A stretch of DNA of 64,000 bases, taken from NCBI GenBank assembly GCA_022822005.1, contig JAJECO010000035.1:1-64000 (forward strand). The letters are read 5' to 3'. Positions 36,601 through 44,146 of the stretch are shown piece by piece. The notes beneath the pieces were generated by a model. The model saw only the letters and a list, made by a program, of their open reading frames with translations. It was not told the origin of the DNA and did not search any database. The stretch's first letter is position 1. Each line of letters opens with the position of its first letter. The position numbers and the translations under genes were made by a program. This DNA is from Candidatus Poribacteria bacterium (GTDB lineage Bacteria > Poribacteria > WGA-4E > PCPOR2b).

Positions 36601-38314
36601 TGCCACTTTCTCCGCCCTGAATCTCTGGTCCCTTGAACTTATCTATTGCTTGTTGATAGGCACTTACAGCGTTCTGGAGCAGGGCGTCGTTAAATACTGC
36701 GCCTGCATCGCCTTCGCGGTAACCCTCCGGCTTGGCAGCTTCGTAGTATGCACGTGCTTCCTGAAATTTTCCAATCAGTTTAATTAAGTGAAATTTCGGA
36801 AAATCACGATACTCCCAAAGTTTGGCGTATTCCGCAGCTGCGTCTTCATACTGCTTAAAGTCATTAAATTTCAGATCAGCAAATCTCAACTGAACTTCAG
36901 CAGCGAGAAGGTCAAGCTCATTATCCATGCGGTTTTTATCGATAAATTCCCTCGCGAGGGTTTCAAGTTCATCCTTCCGCCCAAGTGCGTTCAATGCCCA
37001 GATGGCTCCATAGAGTGAATGGGATGCAACCGGGTCTGCTGGGAAGTCATCGACAGCTTTTTGATACCACATAAGTGCTTCTTCATAAGATGCGTTTGCC
37101 GCATCTGTTTGACCATCATCCTTCAGATCAGAAGCGAGCTTATAGTTTGATTCTCCCATCTGGTAGGTGACATAGGGGATAAAATCGGTCTCTTCGGGAT
37201 GCTCGTCTAGCACACGCTGATACGCGACAGCCGCGTCGCTCCAACCTGATGACTTAAAGTAACTGTCGGCAATACCCAGTTTCGCCTCACTAATAAAATC
37301 ACATTCCGGGTACTCTTCAAGCAGTGTATTGTATGATTCAACTGCGTTTGGGTAGTCTTGCTGTTCGTAGTAGGTACGACCAATAGTCACCTGAATTTCT
37401 GCTTGCAGGTCTCGATCGTCCGTATTCTGCAAAGCGAGTTCATAGTTGACTCGCGCGTTATCATAGTCCTTCTGTTTTGAGTAAATTGCGCCTATGTCAA
37501 AATAGGCAGCGGTTACATAACCACTTGTTGGGTGTTCCGTGATAAATTGGGTGTATCTGCCGATTGCCTCTTCATCACGGGCAAGTTGGTTCAAACAGAA
37601 AGCGGCTTTGTACATCGCCTCGGCTTGCAGGTCTACGAAGGTTTTAAATTCTTCGGTAGCGAGTTTATCAAATTCTGGGTACGCTTGTTCGTAATTCTTC
37701 TCGTTCAGGAAGGATTGTGCAATTAGGTGTTGTGCGTCATCTTTGAACTCTGAGTTTGGAAACCCGTCCAGTACCTCTTTATACGCTCGGCGTGCTGCGT
37801 CATATTTTTGCAGTTTATAATTAAGCTGCCCAATTGCATACCAAGCATTTTCGACGAACAGACTATTGGGAAAGTTCTCAATTAGTGTGTGAAACTTTGG
37901 TTCGGCGAGTTCAAATTTTTCTTGTTTGTAGAGGACGTGTCCCCATAAATAGGTTAAGCCCTCCTGATGTTTCGGGACAGTAGCATTCGGCGCAACTTTT
38001 TCAATCTGCTCGATTGCATTGTCATAGTAGGTAATATCACCGCTCTGCTCAGCCCATTTAGAGTAATTAACAGCAATTTTGTAATTCGCAAGTGTCGGGA
38101 AGTCTTTATCAATAACTTCAGTCTTGACCCCCCATTTGACAGATTCTTCAAGGGCTGCATTGTATTTTCCAATTGACCCTTCGTAATCATTTTGACTGTA
38201 GAGTTGCTCAGCTTCGTTATAGAGTCGCTCGACCTTTTTAGAACTGCCTGCCGGCCAAAACAGAACGACAGCTAAAGCTACTGCGGCGAGGCCACCTAAA
38301 AGTTTCGGATTCAT
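33620..38314 (-). CDS. Giant TPR-repeat protein, membrane-anchored
   Basis: A 1564-aa protein. One N-terminal transmembrane helix (about 5-21, LLGGLAAVALAVVLFWP) anchors it; the remainder is an array of roughly 35-40 tetratricopeptide-type repeats of the BamD/YbgF/TolA-binding style (for example FELAEPKFHTLIENFPNS). The C-terminus is Gly-rich (RRTGGGGGE). No enzymatic domain is visible. It is most likely an envelope scaffold facing the periplasm. AGGAG lies 6 nt before the ATG. It lies downstream of an anti-sigma gene with a 180-bp gap containing a hairpin repeat, and ends in a strong terminator. Its length is exceptional even for TPR proteins. Confidence 0.9.
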   Translation of the reverse strand: MNPKLLGGLAAVALAVVLFWPAGSSKKVERLYNEAEQLYSQNDYEGSIGKYNAALEESVKWGVKTEVIDKDFPTLANYKIAVNYSKWAEQSGDITYYDNAIEQIEKVAPNATVPKHQEGLTYLWGHVLYKQEKFELAEPKFHTLIENFPNSLFVENAWYAIGQLNYKLQKYDAARRAYKEVLDGFPNSEFKDDAQHLIAQSFLNEKNYEQAYPEFDKLATEEFKTFVDLQAEAMYKAAFCLNQLARDEEAIGRYTQFITEHPTSGYVTAAYFDIGAIYSKQKDYDNARVNYELALQNTDDRDLQAEIQVTIGRTYYEQQDYPNAVESYNTLLEEYPECDFISEAKLGIADSYFKSSGWSDAAVAYQRVLDEHPEETDFIPYVTYQMGESNYKLASDLKDDGQTDAANASYEEALMWYQKAVDDFPADPVASHSLYGAIWALNALGRKDELETLAREFIDKNRMDNELDLLAAEVQLRFADLKFNDFKQYEDAAAEYAKLWEYRDFPKFHLIKLIGKFQEARAYYEAAKPEGYREGDAGAVFNDALLQNAVSAYQQAIDKFKGPEIQGGESGTFLDGVEQGRYDDFPQRPMQVEACVMNQALSHEKLNAWGQARDLYKAILPESENYQRAQLLIAQSLVKEGKNSEAVAHYQSIMDALDTDNRSLAEIKLADLLRSEERFAEAAVEYENVVAGNPTGEYADDAQYLVGLCYYKAAKAASDDAALLDKSVASFEKSIADYPDSPNAVESYYGLALAYRDMALAGNTSVWPKVLEVADTAYETHGGSDNTIVQKTLGHIDLVKATAIEKQGLDSEEEKAELIASLRRIAQNTGAPEDSRSRAQLKIGHLYYGDGDHEKALAEYQAFVQMFPNNELVTNALYQASVCYYQIGQSSTDEGAQQLAYQNAVNTAMQVIEKNPDVDAAISANYTVGLAKHALNDSKGAIAAFRQTTSYEGQTEDKPRQDLIRQAHTRLADLNTAVGDHAAAVREYQYVIQNTDDDDQKGRSYFSIAYAQDEHLKQYDDSLLNYQNAIQLSKDSLIKAQSYYRMGLIYQERLNDPASALQAYETLINDFGADANTSIQSMAADSGIRRSDLYLKLGRVDDAIAQAVAAREAAQTVPQKVSAQYNLGLLYFGEARKLFSDKPGTDLQPYIDASRRAAAAYVEAANVAPADQINDTISPFVQNALFSAGQIYYSLGTGIKLPDDLNSAIPVLKQFTEYADKGIFAASSKADVLQNVQTVLGYLAPTYYELGRMQLGFDEGFSEKTVSFFAQSAAVFMDLAKRFPNADEAPFWQYQAGEAYFAGQQYLKAVEEYGKVRRINAQHEQAAESLAAISTCYALLEKNTEDEAEKEKWLDKVFEINEILAKNYPTSPFAAEAFLNIGNTYYNQGVLPDVTEEDRIRFYTMAIEQYEKALAVPGINAESKENADLFLRDTKRALSADVYIQATANFDRARVAPEDQQREAVEKAIAGFQDIIKTYPGTKYADLSLVQIGEAYMMLAAENDEYYNDALDSFDALWSKYAEVPPSDTQVNRALTYSQGKITEITEYMRSQNIPRRTGGGGGE

Positions 38315-38368
38315 TAGAGCTCCTTTCGGATAATAGTTAGGAGGGGTTGTTAAACTGAAATACTCCCC

Positions 38369-38460
38369 TCACCCCAACGGGGATTTTAAGTTAGGGAACG
38401 CAGATCCGCGTTCTGCACGGAAAATCGTAGCATATTTTTGTAAGTAACACAAGTTTTTTG
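38369..38460. repeat. Diverged hairpin-bearing intergenic repeat, copy A
   Basis: Shares an extended, imperfect match with copy B at 41,645-41,735: CACCCC..GGGG, GTTAG(G/C)GAACGC, GCGTTC, AATCG(T/C)AGCATATTTT and AAG(T/C)TTTTTG follow in the same order and spacing. Two hairpins are kept: CCCC/GGGG (38372-38382) and GAACGC/GCGTTC (38396-38401 with 38408-38413). The loops differ between copies. Confidence 0.8.
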
Positions 38461-38494
38461 TTGGACTTCAGATGGAAACCAACTTTCTATATAG

Positions 38495-39415
38495 TTAAAG
38501 TTTGACAGAATCGTAAACTTCGGTGATTGAGAAACTAGGTAAAGGCACATTCATCAACATCTCAACAACACCATTCAGTGAGCGATTGTTACTCCAACCA
38601 ATTTCCGCCGAAGCAGGAATAGCTACCACACCTAAGGGTTGTGAAAAATCTTCTTTCGCAGCAATTGATTCGGGACTTGATAACTGGGCAACGGTCATCA
38701 GGTCGGGGGAAACATCATCGATTGTCATGGCTTTGAACGTATCGCTCTCGTTAGCGACACTGCTATCACTAACAGGATCTAATTGGTAGCCCTCCCACCT
38801 TGACAATTCTGCAAGTGATTCAATAACGTCATTCTCTTCATCTATATTTTGTTCACTCTGAACAACACGTTCAGGGAGTGTCTGTGCCGTTGCAGCGAGT
38901 CGTTCCCGGTTACTGATCAGCTGTCGATTTTCCCCTTCCTTTGGAGGAGAGGTCGGCTGGACTTTCACGACCTGTGACAAGTTTACAGTGTCAGAACGGT
39001 CTTGCTGCTCTTGGGATTGGAAGGATTGATATGCAGACAAACCGATAAGAATGAGAAGCAGCATCCACGCATAAGCAGGAGCCTGTTTAACCCAACCCAT
39101 AAACTGATGTAAAAACTCTTGGAACCTGTAAGCAGTTGCTCGAGAAAACGCGGCGGCCTCCCCCCATACAGGGCGAGTACGTTTCTCAATCAGCCGCTGC
39201 AACTGCTCCCCAAACTGATCGTAGTAACCCTCTGGCGGCTGTGGAGGGGCATGAACACGAAGCAGTGCCTCTGTCCGTCGCAAAGATTTCAATTCAAGTC
39301 GGCAATCCCGACAAAATCGCAGATGTTGCCCCACGATTATGGTTTGCCGAGCAGAAAGTGTGTAGTCTATATAATCAGACAAGCACCGCTGAATTGAACG
39401 ACATTGAGGTTTCAT
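38495..39415 (-). CDS. Zinc-finger anti-sigma factor, membrane-anchored
   Basis: A 306-aa protein. The N-terminal domain has the zf-HC2 type motif HLRFCRDC (His-x3-Cys-x2-Cys, about 28-35). A transmembrane helix follows at about 115-132 (AYAWMLLLILIGLSAYQSF), then a periplasmic domain of about 170 residues without recognisable fold. It lies 68 nt downstream of an ECF sigma gene and is presumed to be its cognate inhibitor. The periplasmic part is unlike that of the anti-sigma at 1,388. Confidence 0.85.
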   Translation of the reverse strand: MKPQCRSIQRCLSDYIDYTLSARQTIIVGQHLRFCRDCRLELKSLRRTEALLRVHAPPQPPEGYYDQFGEQLQRLIEKRTRPVWGEAAAFSRATAYRFQEFLHQFMGWVKQAPAYAWMLLLILIGLSAYQSFQSQEQQDRSDTVNLSQVVKVQPTSPPKEGENRQLISNRERLAATAQTLPERVVQSEQNIDEENDVIESLAELSRWEGYQLDPVSDSSVANESDTFKAMTIDDVSPDLMTVAQLSSPESIAAKEDFSQPLGVVAIPASAEIGWSNNRSLNGVVEMLMNVPLPSFSITEVYDSVKL

Positions 39416-39483
39416 GTTTTCCTCGCTATATCTATACTACATACCAAGGCAAATTGCGCAACAACTTGGGTACACTTGTGGTT

Positions 39484-40089
39484 TTAGTTATCTTTTGTTG
39501 TTAAAGGAAAGTCTGTTGCCTCCACATAAGGCTTCAACAAATCTTTCAATTTATGCCTAGCGTAATACAAACGGGAACGCACTGTCCCCTCGGAGCAGTT
39601 GAGAATTGAAGCAATTTCTGGATGCGTCAGACCTTCAAATTCGTAAAGAATAACAACGGTTCTTTGCTTGAGTGGCAAGCTATTTATCGCTTGGGTGACC
39701 CATCGTTGCCGCTCTTTTCTTTCAAGATTTAGGTGAGGATTATTTGCTAAATCTGTAGCGCGTCTCAGATCCGGATGAATCTCCGCTTCGTTAGTGCCTG
39801 AAAGCGGCGATTCACGACGGCGCTCTCGACGTTTGACAAGATTCGTGGCGTGATTGACGACAATACGATAAAGCCACGTTTCGAAAGCAGCGTCCTTGCG
39901 AAAGCTGTGAATAGATTCGTATACTTTCAGAAACGTATCTTGCATGACATCATTCGCGTCTTCATGGTTTTTTGTGATCTGAACCGCGACCCGATAAACG
40001 AGCCGTTTGTACTTTTCAACCAGAATCGCCAGTGCTGCCATGTCTCCTTCACGGAGTTCATCAATAAGCAACGTTTCGATTCGTTCCAC
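39484..40089 (-). CDS. ECF-family RNA polymerase sigma factor
   Basis: A 201-aa sigma factor with region 2 (DANDVMQDTFLKVYESI, AAFETWLYRIVVNHATNLVKRR) and region 4 (INSLPLKQRTVVILYEFEGL, then EIASILNCSEGTVRSRLYYAR). It is the RpoE/SigW type and is distinct in sequence from the ECF sigma at 2,095. It is followed by its presumed anti-sigma and the giant TPR gene. A sigma-70-type promoter lies about 115 bp upstream. Confidence 0.94.
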   Translation of the reverse strand: MERIETLLIDELREGDMAALAILVEKYKRLVYRVAVQITKNHEDANDVMQDTFLKVYESIHSFRKDAAFETWLYRIVVNHATNLVKRRERRRESPLSGTNEAEIHPDLRRATDLANNPHLNLERKERQRWVTQAINSLPLKQRTVVILYEFEGLTHPEIASILNCSEGTVRSRLYYARHKLKDLLKPYVEATDFPLTTKDN

Positions 40090-40203
40090 AGAACTTTCTC
40101 CCTGATTTTGTTGCTTTCAACTGTTTAGACAACTGAACCTCAAGAACCGTTCAAAAAATTTGATAAATTTTCATATCTGTTAGAAATTCCTCCGAATGAA
40201 TTC

Positions 40204-40232
40204 ATTTTATCAGATTTCGTATTCCTTGTAAA
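40204..40232 (-). promoter_or_regulatory. Promoter for the second ECF sigma operon
   Basis: On the minus strand TTTACA (complement of 40227-40232), 17-bp spacer, TGATAAAAT with TAAAAT at the complement of 40204-40209. The TG before it adds an extended -10 feature. Confidence 0.6.
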
Positions 40233-40298
40233 GTCCTTTGGTGGTAATTTTCCTGACAAACTTGTATGGAACTTGTATGGTTTGAAAATTCTAAACGT

Positions 40299-40339
40299 AA
40301 AAAAAGGGCAACATGCCTATGACACGTTGCCCTTTTTTT
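40299..40339 (-). terminator. Intrinsic (bidirectional) terminator after the Ig-like lipoprotein gene
   Basis: GGGCAAC (40306-40312) pairs with GTTGCCC (40326-40332). The stem is extended by A-T pairs from flanking A and T runs, so T tracts exist on both strands. It ends the unit of the gene at 40,371 and insulates the sigma operon. Confidence 0.9.
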
Positions 40340-40370
40340 AAACATTAAAACCGAAAATAGAAAGGTTTAT

Positions 40371-41108
40371 TTACTCTTTCGGTTTGGTGACGAAGGTAAT
40401 CGACGCTGGTGCGCCATTACCGGAGCCGTCCTTGACATCGATTTCAACCTTGTAGGTTGTCTCGTTGGCAAGCTCTTGTCCTGCAACCGCAGTCAATGTT
40501 GCTGTTTGACCGCCCACGTTCGCAATCCAATTCAGGTCAGCGCCAGCTTCGTCAGTCAGCTTAATGGTTCCGTTGACGGCTTCGTCGAAGTCAAACCGGA
40601 AGCCACCTGCATTGATCGGTGCGGGGTCAACATCTGCATCCCCATCTGCCACCGTACCACTTGTAATGACAGGAGCTTCTACGTCTGGGTCATCAACGGT
40701 GTAAGGACCAACCGCCTGAGAACCGGTGGAGCCGTCTCGGTTTGTCCACTCGACGTTCAGAGTTGCGGACCCTTGCGCCAAGGCAGGAGATGCCGTCCAA
40801 TTGAGACCAGATCCGGTGGCAGCAGCACCATTGACTGTCGCCGCGGTGACGCCCTGATCAAACGTCAGTGAGAATTGCTGGTTTGACGGAACGGTGGCAC
40901 CAGCAGCTGGATCTACCATGACCGATGTCGCAGGAGGTGGACCTGCATCATCGTCATCATCATCATTTGTTGTTGTACCAGTACCAGTGTCATTATCATC
41001 ATCATTATTGCCATCGCCACCACAACCGGTGACCATGAAGGCAACAAACATGATGGATATTATAAGGGCTAGTACGCCCCAGAATTTGTGCTGCGTGAGT
41101 TGATACAT
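40371..41108 (-). CDS. Ig-like-domain lipoprotein
   Basis: A 245-aa lipoprotein. The lipobox VTGC is at about residues 25-28. A flexible Asp/Asn/Gly/Thr-rich linker of about 30 residues leads to two bacterial Ig-like (Big_5-type) repeats: PAAGATVPSNQQFSLTFDQGV and a second with GGFRFDFDEAVNG. The last domain ends in VKDGSGNGAPASITF. Surface adhesion or scaffold is likely. ATG 41108 is preferred to a TTG at 41138; AGGAG precedes it by 11 nt. It has its own terminator. Confidence 0.82.
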   Translation of the reverse strand: MYQLTQHKFWGVLALIISIMFVAFMVTGCGGDGNNDDDNDTGTGTTTNDDDDDDAGPPPATSVMVDPAAGATVPSNQQFSLTFDQGVTAATVNGAAATGSGLNWTASPALAQGSATLNVEWTNRDGSTGSQAVGPYTVDDPDVEAPVITSGTVADGDADVDPAPINAGGFRFDFDEAVNGTIKLTDEAGADLNWIANVGGQTATLTAVAGQELANETTYKVEIDVKDGSGNGAPASITFVTKPKE

Positions 41109-41414
41109 TTGTTTCGTGTCTCCTGTTGTTTGCCGCAACTCATTTTTCGTATGCTAAGGTTTATGAATCTTATGTCAGATGAACTTTATGTGCTTCTCGT
41201 TTTTGCGAGAGCCCCCTAAGTCCAATTGACTCCGTTCTGGCAAGAGTGAGTTGCGACTGAAAAGTGGTAACTTGCTTCCAACGAAGCCAGACATCAAAAG
41301 CATTCACAAAGTGGTCATTTGACCTTTGCGTCTCTACTCGCGGTAACCTTCTCATACTTTCGAAAAGCTTCCCGCGTGTGGCCACAACGCAGGTTAAACG
41401 TTGTTTCTCCATTT

Positions 41415-41443
41415 AGCCTATCAAACTTTGTGATTTTTGTAAA
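41415..41443 (-). promoter_or_regulatory. Candidate promoter P1 for the Ig-like lipoprotein
   Basis: On the minus strand TTTACA (complement of 41438-41443), 17-bp spacer ending CAAAGTTTGA, then TAGGCT (complement of 41415-41420). It resembles P2 84 bp upstream: both share CTTTAC and CAAAGTTTG(A/G)TAG at the same spacing. The -10 is a weak sigma-70 match. Confidence 0.4.
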
Positions 41444-41498
41444 GAGAAATCTTCACATTTTTTTTCAAATTTTGATTACTAAATGTTTGATGGGCGAT

Positions 41499-41527
41499 AT
41501 TCTACCAAACTTTGCAAAAAAAGTAAA
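41499..41527 (-). promoter_or_regulatory. Candidate promoter P2 for the Ig-like lipoprotein
   Basis: On the minus strand TTTACT (complement of 41522-41527), 17-bp spacer ending CAAAGTTTGG, then TAGAAT (complement of 41499-41504). See P1 for the shared sequence. Confidence 0.4.
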
Positions 41528-41644
41528 GTGAAAAAAAACGAAAAAAGGCAATATTATCGACAACATCATCTAAATCAACATACTTAACTGTCTAGATTCG
41601 TGGTAATTGGCTTCGTGTATCCCATATACGAAGTCAACATTTAT

Positions 41645-41735
41645 CACCCCATTGGGGTAGTAGGTTAGCGAACGCCAAATTTGCGTTCCGTATAAAAATC
41701 GCAGCATATTTTCGTAAGAAGCACAAGCTTTTTGC
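41645..41735. repeat. Diverged hairpin-bearing intergenic repeat, copy B
   Basis: Counterpart of copy A at 38,369. The hairpins are CCCC/GGGG (41647-41657) and GAACGC/GCGTTC (41670-41675 with 41683-41688). The stems are kept while loop bases differ, followed by the shared AGCATATTTT and AAGCTTTTTG blocks. Confidence 0.8.
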
Positions 41736-41846
41736 TGAAAAGCAGGAGGTGGCAGTCCACAACCCTGGTGTAGAGAAACGGAACTCAGCCCCACAATTAA
41801 AGTAGTTTGTTTACCTCATCAGGCACGAAGCCCAACTATATTACTC

Positions 41847-42785
41847 TTAGAAGAGATCCATTTGCTCTCCCGTAAGTTGTGCGGATTGAATTTTTTCTAC
41901 ACAGTCAGGATCCGACAAAACATCAACGACTTTATCCAGCTGACCTGGCGAGATAGGATAGGCTCCCTGCTGAATGAGTCTGCGTGGTCCTTCACTTAGT
42001 CGAGAATGCCCCTTCCAATTACAGGCAAACACAAGACGCCCCTGCTCCAAAGCAAACTCTGCCGTGCGAATTGCGCCGCCGTTTTCTTTCGATTCAATAA
42101 CGATAGTCGCTATTGCCAATCCACTGATGAGCCGATTCCGAAGGATAAGATTGGCGGGTGTTGGCTGGGTCGTAAAAGCGTGTTCGGAAAAAAGTGCGCC
42201 GTTCTCACGTATCCGATCTGCGAGTTCTCGGTTTTCGCTCGGGTAGATCGAAAGTAGATCGGTTCCTACGATGCCAATAGTTGTACCATTGGCAGATAAT
42301 GCTCCTAAGTGTGCAGAGGTATCTATCCCTTTGGCCAGTCCACTAACGATCATCAGGCCCGCTTGAGCAAGACGCCTTGAAAGTTCAAGGGTCGTTAGAA
42401 TTCCTGATTGTGTGGGATCCGTTGCGCCAACAATAGCGACGGTTTTCTCACTGACTTCAGATAAATTTCCTTTTTTGCAAAGGATGGCTGGGGCGTTTGG
42501 GATTTCCTTAAGTTGTGACGGATAATTTTCCTCTTCAACGCAGAGAATATCAATACCGCGACTTTTGAACCACTTAATGTGGCGGCGGAATTCAGCAACC
42601 CGTACCCTCGCCTTTAGGATCCGCGTTGCCAGCAGCGGGTTAAATAGTGGCATCCTCGCGATCTCGGAGAGTTCTGCATCAAAGATAGCCTCAATTGTCC
42701 CGAAACGATTGAGCAAACGCTTAATTCGCATTGGTCCCACGCCGTCAACTGACGCGAGGGCGAACCAAAATTCTTGTCCGGACAT
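41847..42785 (-). CDS. dprA: DNA processing protein DprA (Smf family)
   Basis: A 312-aa protein. An N-terminal helix-hairpin-helix/SAM-like part (GVGPMRIKRLLNRFGT) is followed by the Rossmann-like DprA domain: VAIVGATDPTQSG, VSGLAKGIDTSAHLGAL, LLSIYPSENRELADRI, FTTQPTPANLILRNRLISGL and VFACNWKG. DprA loads RecA onto incoming single-stranded DNA in natural transformation. The C-terminal winged helix of some homologues is absent. No other competence genes are nearby. Confidence 0.95.
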   Translation of the reverse strand: MSGQEFWFALASVDGVGPMRIKRLLNRFGTIEAIFDAELSEIARMPLFNPLLATRILKARVRVAEFRRHIKWFKSRGIDILCVEEENYPSQLKEIPNAPAILCKKGNLSEVSEKTVAIVGATDPTQSGILTTLELSRRLAQAGLMIVSGLAKGIDTSAHLGALSANGTTIGIVGTDLLSIYPSENRELADRIRENGALFSEHAFTTQPTPANLILRNRLISGLAIATIVIESKENGGAIRTAEFALEQGRLVFACNWKGHSRLSEGPRRLIQQGAYPISPGQLDKVVDVLSDPDCVEKIQSAQLTGEQMDLF

Positions 42786-42898
42786 AATCCATTGTCAGCC
42801 GTAGTGTTTTGCCTTCAATCGCGTAACATTAGGTTGAAGGGAAACACTATTGATATTAATAATGTCAGAAATTTTGTAATAATTCGGAGTGGAGAAAT

Positions 42899-44140
42899 TT
42901 ACTTGTACACATAGCGGCGTGCCAGAATAACCGCATGCATCTGATGCTGAGCGACATCAATCCGCAAGGGAGATTCACGACTATGGTTCTGTACCCCGCC
43001 TATCGCGAGCGGATCATCTGTTGGCTGGCTGCGTATGAAACCGTTCATCAGCGGACTACCAACCTGCCACGAAGTCAATTTTGTCAAGCCAGTCTCAATA
43101 ACATAAGCAAATTTCTTGATATGCTCAGTATCGTCACGCTGCACTGCTAACTGGTACGCGTGGACAATGCCTTCATACGCATAGGCGGTGTTACGCGTCC
43201 TTCTTAGGGTTTTGTGAACATCTATCATCCAGTTGGCAAGTTCAATAACGTAATCGCCATACTTTTCCACACTGGACCAGCCAGAGGTAGCGATTTCAAA
43301 GAAAACCATAGAACTCCACTGATAATATCCCTTGGTTGTGGAGGAATCTGGATCTTTCTGAAGCGCTTCTTGAATATTGTGATGATACCCCGCATCAGCA
43401 GAAGCGATGATAATGGGCTGCAAATCTTCACGTCCCATATACTTTGCAGCTTTAACCAGCGCGAGAAGGCATTCACCATCGAAGTAGGGGGAAGGCTGCC
43501 CATAAGGGTGTCCGCTAGAGTAACTGTAGCTTTGATGCCAAAGTCCCGCTTTCGGGGGCGTTTGTATTCGCGCTCTGATGAGAAATTCAAGATATTCTTC
43601 GAGAAGTTGTCGATAGTTTTGAAATTTTTCCTCAGAAATCTGAGATTTAGCAGCACGCAGGTAATCAATATGAGCAAGCGCACAGAGTGCCACAGTTCCA
43701 ATACGTCCGGCGCCTGCTCCCGGATAGGCTACATAACGTTGACCGTCGGGAGTAAGTTTTGAGTTCCGGACGAAGAAGTCCATCGACCTCTCAACCGCTG
43801 CGCCTATTTCTGGGGTTGGCGTGGCACTATATATTACTGCTAATCCCCACATTGCCCCAGCTTGGCGGACCTGATTGTCGCCGGGGTCGTAAGTTTTTTC
43901 AACCCAATCGTAAATATAGGTGAAATTGCCCTCTGGTTTTTGGTGGTTGAGCATAAATTGTGTGCCCAGCTCGAGCGACCGGTCAAGAACCGCACGGTTC
44001 AGCGATTTAGATCGATTAAAATCGCAAGAGAGCAGCAGTAGTGCACAAGATATTACAATACCTGTTGCCCTTGCTACCAAAACGATGTGGTGTAACAGTT
44101 TTCTCGTTTTCATGTTCGGATCTGTGTTGTTTTTGTTCAT
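42899..44140 (-). CDS. Lipoprotein with predicted alpha/alpha-toroid fold
   Basis: A 413-aa lipoprotein with a lipobox LLSC near residue 38. The mature part contains repeated helical blocks (DNQVRQAGAMWGLAVIYSAT, LCALAHIDYLRA, GECLLALVKAAKYMG) of the six-hairpin or terpenoid-cyclase-like toroid type. Polysaccharide lyases, epimerases and glycosidases use this fold, but no catalytic residue can be assigned. It starts 6 nt after the stop of the homologous gene at 44,147 and is probably in its operon. TAGGG lies a few nt before the ATG. Confidence 0.7.
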   Translation of the reverse strand: MNKNNTDPNMKTRKLLHHIVLVARATGIVISCALLLLSCDFNRSKSLNRAVLDRSLELGTQFMLNHQKPEGNFTYIYDWVEKTYDPGDNQVRQAGAMWGLAVIYSATPTPEIGAAVERSMDFFVRNSKLTPDGQRYVAYPGAGAGRIGTVALCALAHIDYLRAAKSQISEEKFQNYRQLLEEYLEFLIRARIQTPPKAGLWHQSYSYSSGHPYGQPSPYFDGECLLALVKAAKYMGREDLQPIIIASADAGYHHNIQEALQKDPDSSTTKGYYQWSSMVFFEIATSGWSSVEKYGDYVIELANWMIDVHKTLRRTRNTAYAYEGIVHAYQLAVQRDDTEHIKKFAYVIETGLTKLTSWQVGSPLMNGFIRSQPTDDPLAIGGVQNHSRESPLRIDVAQHQMHAVILARRYVYK

Positions 44141-44146
44141 AATACC

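Larger units (their letters stand above)
41109..41846. other. 738-bp AT-rich intergenic region
   Basis: No supported gene. A minus-strand frame of 80 codons (41,170-41,412) lacks a ribosome site. The region holds two promoter-like direct repeats on the minus strand (41,415-41,443 and 41,499-41,527) and hairpin repeat copy B. Confidence 0.6.

Noticed and set aside
41170-41412. An 80-codon minus-strand reading frame upstream of the Ig-like lipoprotein
   Set aside because: No ribosome site, its start abuts a promoter-like sequence, and the protein shows no domain. An alternative frame there has no start codon.
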